This document shows positions 8,424 through 15,918 of a stretch of 64,000 nucleotides of DNA, piece after piece. Origin of the DNA: Archangium violaceum (lineage in GTDB: Bacteria; Myxococcota; Myxococcia; Myxococcales; Myxococcaceae). Numbering within the stretch: the first letter of the stretch is position 1; the number at the start of each line of letters is the position of its first letter. The position numbers and the translations under genes are program-made. The stretch is taken from contig NZ_CP069338.1 of the NCBI RefSeq assembly GCF_016859125.1, positions 3,436,501 through 3,500,500 on the forward strand. The letters are read 5' to 3'. The notes below the pieces were generated by a model. The model made no database searches, had not been told where the DNA came from, and saw nothing but the letters and a program-made list of their open reading frames with translations.

Positions 8424-9431
8424 CTAGAGCTCGGGAGGCGAGCCGCCGCCATACCGCGCCTCGATGGCGCGGATCCGCTCGGGAGAGGTGGCGGGGATGA
8501 GGCCCCGGGCCTGGAGGGCCTCGAGGGCGGGAGCCGGGCCCGCGGCGACGACACAGGCCTCTCCGTCGGTGTCGAAGAGCACCCAGCGCACGTCACTGCC
8601 CCGAGCGCGAGCCAGGGCATTGAGGAAGTCGAGCAGTGCACCGGGGTCGATGAATCCGTCGTCCTGGTCGAGGGCGAACTCGCCGCGGGCGGGAGCCTCG
8701 TAGCGTTTGCCGGCACCGTGCGCGACGAGACGCCCGGCGGGTGCGTACTCGAGGAAATCCTCCTCCTCGGCGTCGTCGGTCTCCAGGCCCTCGCCGTCGA
8801 GCTTCGACTCGGCCGGGGGGAGCTGCTCGAGGAGAAGGCCGTCGAGGACGCCGGGAGCGAGCGAGGCGAGCTCCCGAAGCAGCCTGTCGGGGCGGACGGA
8901 ATCCTCTTCGGGACGAAGGGGGAAGACGTGCGCGCGGCCGCGCTGGAGGAGCAGCTCCTCGAGGGAGATGGGGCGCTCCTCGGTGTCGGCGAGGTCCAGG
9001 GAGAGCTGATCCGTCAGGCCGAGGCCGTCCAGGAAGGACTCCAGGGAGCCGGGGGAGGGGAACTGGAGGAGGGCGGTGACGAGGGGCTGGGCCATTTCAG
9101 GGAGCTCGGACTGGCTCCACTGGCGGGCGATCTCCACGGCGGCGGCCCTGTCGAGCGCGGCGAGGTGAGCGAGGCAGCGTTCGGCGTGGGGGCTGGGGCC
9201 TTCCCTGGAGCAGGAGGCGAGACGTTGCAGGCGCTCGGCGAGCGGCGGGTAGCGCACCTCGTCGCCGGGGCCGAACTCGACGCCCTCGTCCTCGAGGTGC
9301 AGCTCGTGGCGCGGGTCGGGGAGCAGCTCGCGCGGGAGGTAGCGCGTGGCATGCGCGGGGGAGGGCTCCGGGTCGGTGCGCTCCTCGAGGGGGGCGTAGG
9401 TCCAGAGGACCACGGGTTTCGGCGTCGTCAT
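8424..9431 (-). CDS. Hypothetical protein
   Basis: A protein of about 335 residues that I do not recognise. It is acidic, cytoplasmic and without membrane segments. The middle part is rich in Leu and helix-forming residues (LAHLAALDRAAAVEIARQW and onwards), while the C-terminal 100 residues contain an alpha/beta stretch (RWVLFDTDGEACVVAAGPAP). The open frame extends further upstream into the toxin gene on the other strand, but codon pattern and the ATG at 9431 support ending the gene there. No good Shine-Dalgarno is visible. It is divergent from the toxin gene starting at 9514. Confidence 0.6.
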   Translation of the reverse strand: MTTPKPVVLWTYAPLEERTDPEPSPAHATRYLPRELLPDPRHELHLEDEGVEFGPGDEVRYPPLAERLQRLASCSREGPSPHAERCLAHLAALDRAAAVEIARQWSQSELPEMAQPLVTALLQFPSPGSLESFLDGLGLTDQLSLDLADTEERPISLEELLLQRGRAHVFPLRPEEDSVRPDRLLRELASLAPGVLDGLLLEQLPPAESKLDGEGLETDDAEEEDFLEYAPAGRLVAHGAGKRYEAPARGEFALDQDDGFIDPGALLDFLNALARARGSDVRWVLFDTDGEACVVAAGPAPALEALQARGLIPATSPERIRAIEARYGGGSPPEL

Positions 9432-9513
9432 CCCGGGGAGCGTAGGGCCAGAGCGCGGGGGGATTCCTCCTTTATCCTCCGGGCAGGTTTCCATTCGGGG
9501 GGAGGCACCAGGT

Positions 9514-11220
9514 TTGGAGAAATCGCACCGCCGTACTGTCGAGAGGGAGGGCGCTGGTGGACGAGGGCGACCGTGGTGGGCGGCGGCTGGAGGCCTCTGG
9601 CTGATCGCCCTGGTCCTCCAGACGGCGTGCGCGACACGTGCGCCCATGGCTGGCACTGCGGGTGGGGGCGGTTCCGGCTCATGGGGGCTGGCGAAGGACG
9701 AGAGGACCGGAGCGGGCGCGGCGACGGAGCGTGGGCTCGAGGGGAGGGAGGTTCTCGACGTGGTGGTGGTCGAGCCGGGGCGAGTGGGTACCCGGCCCGT
9801 GCCCATCAACCAGGCGGAGTTTCGGGTCCAGGTGGAGCGCCTCGCGCGAGGTCTCCAAGCGCACGGCACGCCGCGGGAGGTGGCTGCGGCGTTGCTCGAG
9901 GAGCGAGAGTGGCTGCGCGAGGCCCAGGAGGCGCGGCCCGTCTCGGACGTCGAGGCGGCAGGTCGATTCGCGGCGGAACTGGACCCGTGGGCAGAGGGGG
10001 GCCGAGGCAGGGTGGATTCCCTGCTCCCAGAGGAGCAGTGGGGGCCTGTTCGCCTCGAGCCCCAAGCCGAGGCCGCGCTGCGGGCGAGGTACGAGCGATT
10101 CTGCATCGTCCGAGGGGGTGGTGATTGTCTCGGACTCCTGGAGGATGGGCCCTACCTGCGCTCGGATGACCGGAGCACGATGGCGCTGGCGCTGGCCTTC
10201 GGCTCGGTCCTGGACGAGACGTATGCGGCGCTCGGGCGGGAGTTGAGTCCCAAGGCGATTCTCGCCTCGGTCATGTGGGCGGTCGGTCTCTACCTGGGCC
10301 TGTGGCTATTGCCGGAACCGGCGACGAAGGGGATCGCCGCGGTGCTCACCGTTGTGCTGGTGGCCTGGCTTGGCATCGACACGGTGTGGGGCCTCATGGA
10401 CGGTTGGGCGGAGCTCGTCATGAAGGCGCGCGTGGCCAGCACCTTCGACGAGCTGCGCGAGGCCGGGGCGGGGTTCGCCAGGGTGCTGGGGACGGACGCG
10501 GCCCGGGCCCTCGTTCTGGCGGTGACGGCGCTCTCGGGGCGGGCGCTGGGGGATGTGCCCACGGCCCTGCGCTCGCTGCCGGGCTTCCGTCTCGCGCAGT
10601 CACAGTTCGTGGGGCAGGGCGGGCCGGGCTGGGTTCTGTCGCGGGTGGAGCGGGTGCGGGCGGTTGAGGCCTCGGCGCAGGGGGCTCTGGCGTTCACCGT
10701 GGCGCCCGAAGGGGCCCTGGCTGGCGCGATGATGAGCCACAACAGCGGGGCGGGCTCCAGCGCGGGCGGGTCCCCGGCCAAAGAGGTGTATCGGCACCGC
10801 GGTGGCAACAGGCAGGTCGAGAGAAACGGCGAGCGCTGGCACCTGCCGCGAGGCGTGTCCGTCAACGACATTCCCGCGTCGGACCCCTTGGGTGATCAAC
10901 TCCAGGCGGCGGCGCGGCAGGTGGCGGCACGGTGGGGACCCTCTCGCTACCCGCCGCGCGTGAGGGCAGCCATCGACCGAATGCTCAAGAGAGGGCTCGT
11001 GCACCGCGCAACGCTGCTGGAGCGTCAGGCGCGGGGACGGTGGGTGGAGCGGGAAGTCGAGAAGCTCTTTCCCTCGTTGGATTGGAAACGCCAGGGGGTT
11101 GATGTAGTGGGCCCAGCGGGCCAGCGGTACCACTACGAACTTCTCTCCGGGACGCAATCGAACTTCGAGCTTCACGGGCGGCGGATGGAGGGCGTGTTCT
11201 TTCGTATGATCTTCTTCTGA
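9514..11220 (+). CDS. SitA-like lipoprotein polymorphic toxin
   Basis: A 568-residue protein with the layout of myxobacterial lipoprotein toxins that spread by outer-membrane exchange. The leader RGRPWW...LQTACAT contains the lipobox LQTAC (Cys39), and it matches the leader of the second toxin at 13914-15737. A long middle region contains two hydrophobic segments (about residues 250-300). The last 140 residues, after a Gly/Ser-rich hinge, are basic and probably form the toxic domain. Its core LDWKRQGVDVVGPAGQRYHY and the following E look like a restriction-endonuclease-fold nuclease, but the usual ExK is not obvious. TTG start with GGGGGGAGG upstream. The immunity candidate begins seven bases after the stop. 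Toxin class is by analogy; the nuclease idea is a guess. Confidence 0.75.
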   Translation: MEKSHRRTVEREGAGGRGRPWWAAAGGLWLIALVLQTACATRAPMAGTAGGGGSGSWGLAKDERTGAGAATERGLEGREVLDVVVVEPGRVGTRPVPINQAEFRVQVERLARGLQAHGTPREVAAALLEEREWLREAQEARPVSDVEAAGRFAAELDPWAEGGRGRVDSLLPEEQWGPVRLEPQAEAALRARYERFCIVRGGGDCLGLLEDGPYLRSDDRSTMALALAFGSVLDETYAALGRELSPKAILASVMWAVGLYLGLWLLPEPATKGIAAVLTVVLVAWLGIDTVWGLMDGWAELVMKARVASTFDELREAGAGFARVLGTDAARALVLAVTALSGRALGDVPTALRSLPGFRLAQSQFVGQGGPGWVLSRVERVRAVEASAQGALAFTVAPEGALAGAMMSHNSGAGSSAGGSPAKEVYRHRGGNRQVERNGERWHLPRGVSVNDIPASDPLGDQLQAAARQVAARWGPSRYPPRVRAAIDRMLKRGLVHRATLLERQARGRWVEREVEKLFPSLDWKRQGVDVVGPAGQRYHYELLSGTQSNFELHGRRMEGVFFRMIFF

Positions 11221-11227
11221 GGTCCGC

Positions 11228-11845
11228 GTGAGTCCGAACATCCACTACGAGAATCGAGAATTAGAGGGCGAGCGGCTCGAGCTGACGGACAAGGATGCAA
11301 ACTACTGGCTCGGGCCCAATCTCACACTCCGGGGCTGCACCGTGGTCATCGGCGTGGGGGAACGGCAGGTCATTCCCATGTGGGGGAAGCTGATCGATTG
11401 CACCATTCATGCGAAGCGCGAGCTCGTGGACGCACGCTTGACGACGATGAGCTTCAAGGGCTGTCGCTTCAAGGGCCGCTTCTTGGGCGTGGATTTTGGT
11501 CAGCGTGCTGGAGACGAGCGATGGTGGGAGCACGGAGGAGTGGAGGATTGTGACTTCTCCGAGGCCCGGTTGGACCTGTGCCGGTTTCAGGGCTGCGACA
11601 TGGGGACGATCCGGCTTCCGAAGTGGCCATGCTTCACCATCGTGGACCCCCTCCAGCACGGGCTGGAACTGCTGAGCGTGCCGTGGCCTGGCGACTTCAC
11701 CCCGGTCACCCTCAAGGGGCCGCTCAAGGAACTGCCCACGACGGTCGCGCTGACGTTCTACGCGCCAGCCGAGGCGAAGCGCTCGGGCGCGACGCTGGAG
11801 GAACTCAAGGCGGCCGTGGAGCGGTTCGACTTCATCGTGCGCTGA
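11228..11845 (+). CDS. Probable immunity protein for the toxin at 9514
   Basis: A 205-residue cytoplasmic protein starting with GTG, seven bases after the toxin stop, with GAGG in front. It has a short repeat feel: LTLRGCTVVIG, GKLIDCTIHA, TMSFKGCRFKG, GVEDCDFSEARLDLCRFQGC. This resembles a right-handed beta-helix/pentapeptide type protein, with a Cys at similar positions in each turn. Immunity proteins are normally encoded directly after the toxin, and the base composition is lower in GC than neighbouring core genes, as usual for these cassettes. I know no named family for it; the immunity role is inferred from position. Confidence 0.65.
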   Translation: MSPNIHYENRELEGERLELTDKDANYWLGPNLTLRGCTVVIGVGERQVIPMWGKLIDCTIHAKRELVDARLTTMSFKGCRFKGRFLGVDFGQRAGDERWWEHGGVEDCDFSEARLDLCRFQGCDMGTIRLPKWPCFTIVDPLQHGLELLSVPWPGDFTPVTLKGPLKELPTTVALTFYAPAEAKRSGATLEELKAAVERFDFIVR

Positions 11846-11970
11846 GCCGCTCGGCCACGGCGTGCACCGCGTGTCCTCCCCTGTGCAACGGCCGTACAAC
11901 CGGCTACACACCGCGCGGCGCGGCTCTCTGTGTCCAGGTGTTGGCGCGGACCCTGCAAAGCGGCGCGCCC

Positions 11971-12666
11971 ATGAAAAAGCGCATGCTGTTGCTGGCCCTG
12001 GCTGTCACCGCCTGCGGACGCGAGCCGCTCCACCGGGAGCTGCGAGACATTCCAGGCCTGAGGCTCTTCGTTCCGCAGGCGAGTGAAGAAGAGTCGGCCG
12101 TGCTCCACTTCGACTGGAGCATGGGCGGAGATTGCTACCGGGTTCCCTCCGACACCCGAGTCACCATCAACGGGGAGGCCACCCGTGTGTGGAGCCGGGG
12201 AGATACGCACCTGAGCTTCGATGGGGCCTTCAGCTGCGAGTACCCCAGCTTCGATGGCCCGCCGCGCCCGGCCGACGAGCCGCGCACCGAGTTTCTCGTC
12301 ACGGAGGGCCGCACGAGGATGCGCGCTGTCTTCCAGGCGCTCCGCGCGCCCCGGCGCATCCGTGTGAATGGCCAGGAGCAGGCCACCCTCCGCGGTGGGG
12401 CAATGGTCGACATCGAGTGGCTTCCGGCGACCGACCAACTCGAGAAGGTGGAGGTGAAGGTGATGGGCGGAACGGACTCGCGGCAGGTGGATGCCTTCCA
12501 GGTGGATGGCAACCACATCCGAATGACCCTGCCCACGCTGAAGGCCGGCAGCTATGTCCTGAGGGTGTATGGCCAGGGGGGCGCCGGCGTGGAGGCGTGC
12601 GAAGGCTTCAACTCCTGCCATGCCGAGTTCTATAAGTGGATCGAGGTGCCCATCGTCATCGAGTAG
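11971..12666 (+). CDS. Hypothetical lipoprotein
   Basis: A 231-residue lipoprotein (MKKRMLLLALAVTAC, lipobox VTAC). The mature part is predicted to be beta-rich. It has four further Cys (GDCYRV, FSCEYP, VEACEG, NSCHAE) that could form two disulfides, and an Ig-like rhythm (VRVNGEATRVW; RIRVNGQEQATLRGG; LKAGSYVLRVYG). No known family is recognised. It stands 125 bases after the immunity gene, and an inverted repeat that may stop transcription starts 17 bases past its end. Confidence 0.65.
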   Translation: MKKRMLLLALAVTACGREPLHRELRDIPGLRLFVPQASEEESAVLHFDWSMGGDCYRVPSDTRVTINGEATRVWSRGDTHLSFDGAFSCEYPSFDGPPRPADEPRTEFLVTEGRTRMRAVFQALRAPRRIRVNGQEQATLRGGAMVDIEWLPATDQLEKVEVKVMGGTDSRQVDAFQVDGNHIRMTLPTLKAGSYVLRVYGQGGAGVEACEGFNSCHAEFYKWIEVPIVIE

Positions 12667-12683
12667 CGGGCCCGGGACTTCGA

Positions 12684-12720
12684 GGACACTCCCCTCACGG
12701 CTTCAATGAAGGGAGTGTCC
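12684..12720. terminator. Hairpin after lipoprotein gene (possible terminator)
   Basis: GGACACTCCC (12684-12693) and GGGAGTGTCC (12711-12720) are a perfect ten-base inverted repeat with a 17-base loop, shortly after the stop at 12666. There is no T-run, so a rho-independent terminator is uncertain. The same motif recurs at 12896-12907 and may instead belong to a small repeat element. Confidence 0.4.
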
Positions 12721-12904
12721 GAGCGTGTCGAGGAAGGGGCGGCGGGTGGGGAGGGTGTGGAGGGAGTGGTCGTAGAAGCACTCGGGGCCGAGCAGGGAGA
12801 TGAGCTCGTGCTCGCGGGCGATGCCGGCCTCGGTGCCAGCGTCGGTGGGTAAGGGGTAGGGCTGGACGAGGACGAGGTCCTCACCGAGCCGTTGAAGACA
12901 CTCC
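12711..12904. repeat. MITE-like stretch bounded by GGGAGTGTC inverted repeats
   Basis: GGGAGTGTC at 12711-12719 is mirrored by GACACTCCC at 12896-12904. The 194-base unit carries a minus-strand reading frame without start that ends in LLGPECFYDHSLHTLPTR and a short tail, with no recognisable family. It may be a small non-autonomous element or a fragment of a decayed gene. The whole stretch 12667-13166 has no intact gene. Confidence 0.35.
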
Positions 12905-13166
12905 CCTCGCTGTAGTCGCGCACGGTGACGACGCGCCTCTCGCTCAATGTGGGCCGTGCGCCAGGACGCCTTGGCTGCTGAGCGGACGGAGGTAGTCCAG
13001 GAGATTTCGCCTAGGTGTGGTGACTCGTCACGGCGAGAGGGGACGCACCAGATGAGGTCCCGCTCCGTCCTGGCTGAGATGCACAGCTAGCTGTGCTCCT
13101 CGAAGTAGGCGATCAGGGGATTGAGGTCGAGGCAAGCCGCCCTGTCTGGCGCACGCGGACCTCACC
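12905..13166. other. Intergenic stretch with decayed coding remnants
   Basis: No full gene fits here. On the minus strand two short frames look like ends of proteins: one ends DLNPLIAYFEEHS with a stop near 13089, another ends DYLRPLSSQGVLAHGPH with a stop near 12945. Both lack starts and are interrupted. The tail of each could come from old transposase or toxin-cassette genes, but neither can be assigned. The stretch separates the two toxin loci. Confidence 0.3.
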
Positions 13167-13901
13167 TCAATCAGGGTGCATGGGCCGTGGCTCAACGACG
13201 AGCCGGAGCAGACCTCGTTCCTCAAGCAGTTTCTGGACATGCCAGGCGAGAGCGATGTGCTCGGGGTTGTTCGGGGTGAGGCGCTCGGGAGTCAGAATGA
13301 CGAGCGTGCCCTTGTCGCCTACCGGCTCCACCCGCACCGGCGCGGGCAGGGCAGGCACCTCCCCACGCTCTCGCGAGAAATACGTCATCCACCCCAGGAA
13401 GCAGCCGATGCGACTGCCGCCGGAGAGCTGGTTCCAGAGTCCGTCCGCCGTCGCGAGCGCCCACTCCGGTTCCCAGGCCAACGCAATGGCATGCATGACG
13501 CCCGCGACAACGGGCGCGCTGAGCATCCGCTCGTGACCCAGGGCCTCCTCGGGGTAGAAGAGCCACAGGAAGTTCGGCGCAACCTCAGCCTTCGACCCAC
13601 ACCTGAGCATGACCATACCGCCTTGGTCCTGCTTCACGTGCCCCGTCCACGCACCAAATGAAAAACCGTCCGAGCCGCTCTGATACTTCTTCTTTCCGAA
13701 GAAGCTCAGGAAGCTCTCATGCGTGGGCTCGAATCCGAGCTGAAGCGCCTTCCGGCTGGAATTGTTCTGCTCATACCAGCGCGTGTAGCTCGGATGGCAC
13801 TTCGCCAGCAGCCGGAAGAATGTCTCCGCTCGCCGAGCACACTCCTCAGCCGAGTCTGGCCGCGCTCCCCAATAAGCTTTGATACCGTAAGACTCGCTCA
13901 T
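13167..13901 (-). CDS. Immunity protein, Imm52 family
   Basis: A 244-residue cytoplasmic protein matching the Imm52 type found beside Tox-REase-5 toxins. Features are the N-terminal ESYGIKAYWGARPDSAEECA, a central NFLWLFYPEEALGHERMLS, and WEPEWALATADGLW. It would bind and neutralise the nuclease domain of the toxin encoded just upstream: the toxin stop at 13914 is 12 bases from this ATG. The C-terminal GDKGTLVILTPERLTPNNPE is also characteristic of the family. Confidence in the pairing is high because both members of a known toxin-immunity pair are seen side by side. Confidence 0.8.
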   Translation of the reverse strand: MSESYGIKAYWGARPDSAEECARRAETFFRLLAKCHPSYTRWYEQNNSSRKALQLGFEPTHESFLSFFGKKKYQSGSDGFSFGAWTGHVKQDQGGMVMLRCGSKAEVAPNFLWLFYPEEALGHERMLSAPVVAGVMHAIALAWEPEWALATADGLWNQLSGGSRIGCFLGWMTYFSRERGEVPALPAPVRVEPVGDKGTLVILTPERLTPNNPEHIALAWHVQKLLEERGLLRLVVEPRPMHPD

Positions 13902-13913
13902 GCGTGACGGCTC

Positions 13914-15737
13914 TCATAGCACTGGCTGCGTGTACACGACCTCAATCGCATGGAGGCCGCGAGCGTCGAAATGCTTCCGAAGAACCGCGACCATCCTCTC
14001 CTCCGCGACGTGCCACCGCAGGCGCATTCCTCTCGCAACCCGGAGCTGCCGCTCCGCCTGTTCGAGCATGCCGTTGAGCCCCTGGTAGTTCCACTGGGGG
14101 TCGAGCTTCTTATCGAACCACTTCTGATACTCGCGGGCCTTCGCTTCAAGCAGTGTTCCTGTCTTCGGATCAAAGCCGTCGTACTCCGCGCAGTCTGTTC
14201 CGCGGCAGACCTTGTAGCACCACTTCTTGGGGGCACCCGTTACCTGGGCCTGGTAGGCCCGGGCCTGCTCCGACATGTTGGAGGTGTCCTCCACCCACTG
14301 CCCGGGCCCGCCTACTGGAGGCCACCCACCACCGCCCCCCGCGCCCTGGGCGCTCGTGTTGGCCATGTGCAGGACGTAGGTGGCACTCAGCGCTGGCGCC
14401 GCCGCCGTGGCAACACTCCCCACGGGTACGGCCACCAGGCGCACCGCCAGGAGCCCGTCGCCCGAGAGCGACAGCAGGGGCACCGTGAGGCTCCCCAGCT
14501 TGCCGCCCCAGGCCGCCACCTTCGCGGTTCCAGCACCGGCCGTGCCCACCGTCAGCACCGCGCCCATCGCTATCCTCGATACGGTGCGCACCTTCTCGGC
14601 GTAGGGCTTGTGGCGGAACTCCTCCCACAGTTGCGGCGAGTGCTCGTAGAGCTGCCTCACCGCCCCCGGAAGCTGCGCCAGCCCCTCGAGCGTCTCGCCC
14701 GTGTAGAAGACCAGCCGGTAGAGGCCTTCCACCATGTCCACTACTGCGAGCACCGCCCCCTCGGCCACTGCCAGCGCCGGGTTGTCGTCGGGCTTGTAGA
14801 GGCCCGCCGGGCGCGCCCCTTTCGGAACCTCGAGCGCCTGGTCCACCGGGAAGAGGCGCTCGCCGTCGCTGGCGTAGAATGGGCCCACCTCGAAGCGCCC
14901 GGCCCGTAGGGTCCCGTTCTCGGCGAGCACGACCTGACCGATCTTCTGGACCGCCACTCCCGAGGTGGCCTTCACCAGATAGCCGTCTGGACGAAGCACC
15001 AGCAGCCGCGAGAAGCGCCGCATCCGCGTGTATAGCTCGTCCCTCGTCACGACCTCGCCCCCAACGGCCACCTCCAGGAGCAGGTGTGCCGCCATGCGGC
15101 GGAGCCCGAAGTTGTCCGGTGTCAGCGGCGTGGAGAGCAGATGGGGCACCAGCTCCAATGCCTGCTGAGGCGCCAACGTGCGCCCGTCCCTGGGCAACGC
15201 GGTGCTGGGCACACCCGCTCGCGCGAGGAACCCCTGGAAGTAGTCGAGCGTCATGGGCACCTCGAAGGGCCGCCCGTCGCCCACGCCATCCGGCCATCCA
15301 ACGCCCTTCCCCTCCAGGTCCTCCTCCTCGTCCGCCGCGCTCGCGCCGCGCGGTCGCTGCCGCGCCCGCTCCGGCGCCCCGGCAGCCTCAGCCGCGCCCA
15401 CCACCACCGGGACACCGGCCTCGCGCTCCTCGGCTCCCGCGTCAGTGCCCTCCGGGTTCTCGTTGGCCTCCCCGGTCGTCTGTGCAGACACCTCCTGGGC
15501 CCGGCCAGCGATCTCCTGTGGCCTGGAACTCGTGTGCTGTACCCGCCACCGATGGCGAGCGCCGCCAACCAGCATCCCGCCCATGGGGTAGCCCGTCGCG
15601 CACGCCGTCTGCAGCCCGAGGAGCACCAGCTCCACTACACGCGAGGTCCACCACGGCCTGCCCCGCGAGCTCCGCCGAACCTTGAGATTCGTACCGCCGC
15701 CCTCCCCCGCCCCGGGACTCGGGTATTCACTCGACAT
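13914..15737 (-). CDS. Lipoprotein polymorphic toxin with Tox-REase-5 nuclease domain
   Basis: A 607-residue toxin. The N-terminus has a basic region then RGRPWWTSRVVELVLLGLQTAC, a lipobox leader like that of the other toxin in this window. Residues about 75-480 form the long carrier region with two hydrophobic stretches (about 400-470). The C-terminal 110 residues are a Tox-REase-5 fold: CAEYDGFDPKTGTLLEAKAR provides the Asp and the E-x-K pair (LLEAKA) of restriction-endonuclease-like enzymes, followed by helix LDPQWNYQGLNGMLEQAERQ. Target is expected to be DNA. ATG 15737 has GGGGGGAGG eight bases upstream and overlaps the end of a small upstream frame by 11 bases. The cognate Imm52 gene follows. 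Confidence 0.8.
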   Translation of the reverse strand: MSSEYPSPGAGEGGGTNLKVRRSSRGRPWWTSRVVELVLLGLQTACATGYPMGGMLVGGARHRWRVQHTSSRPQEIAGRAQEVSAQTTGEANENPEGTDAGAEEREAGVPVVVGAAEAAGAPERARQRPRGASAADEEEDLEGKGVGWPDGVGDGRPFEVPMTLDYFQGFLARAGVPSTALPRDGRTLAPQQALELVPHLLSTPLTPDNFGLRRMAAHLLLEVAVGGEVVTRDELYTRMRRFSRLLVLRPDGYLVKATSGVAVQKIGQVVLAENGTLRAGRFEVGPFYASDGERLFPVDQALEVPKGARPAGLYKPDDNPALAVAEGAVLAVVDMVEGLYRLVFYTGETLEGLAQLPGAVRQLYEHSPQLWEEFRHKPYAEKVRTVSRIAMGAVLTVGTAGAGTAKVAAWGGKLGSLTVPLLSLSGDGLLAVRLVAVPVGSVATAAAPALSATYVLHMANTSAQGAGGGGGWPPVGGPGQWVEDTSNMSEQARAYQAQVTGAPKKWCYKVCRGTDCAEYDGFDPKTGTLLEAKAREYQKWFDKKLDPQWNYQGLNGMLEQAERQLRVARGMRLRWHVAEERMVAVLRKHFDARGLHAIEVVYTQPVL

Positions 15738-15915
15738 GGCGCTGGCCTCCCCCCAGGTAGAACAACCCTGAAGGCGGGTGCGGCAGCAAGCGCGCCCACT
15801 CCAGCAACTGGCGGAAGCCCTCCGCGCCAACGGCCTCCACCTCTGCGCCCGTCCCCTCGTGCTGACGGAGACCGAGCAGCCGCACCCGTCTGTCCTCCAC
15901 GGCGGGCGTCCTCAC
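15727..15915 (-). CDS. Small unknown frame coupled to the toxin gene
   Basis: A 62-residue frame beginning with GTG three bases after the P450 stop and ending 11 bases inside the toxin gene, so it bridges the two. The sequence (FRQLLEWARLLPHPPSGLFY, ending GGGQRHVE) looks like a folded-protein C-terminus more than a free peptide. It may be the remaining tail of a gene that once stood upstream of the toxin, or a translated coupling peptide. It contains the toxin Shine-Dalgarno. No family is recognised. Confidence 0.35.
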   Translation of the reverse strand: MRTPAVEDRRVRLLGLRQHEGTGAEVEAVGAEGFRQLLEWARLLPHPPSGLFYLGGGQRHVE

Positions 15916-15918
15916 CGG

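Noticed and set aside
9432-10106. N-terminal extension of the gene at 8424-9431
   Set aside because: The open frame continues antisense to the toxin but has shadow-type composition; ATG 9431 gives a normal protein.
12630-12947. Minus-strand frame starting MSERRVVTVRDYS
   Set aside because: Ser/Pro-rich low-complexity translation after the first 25 residues; the only natural-looking peptide in the area is in another frame and has no start.
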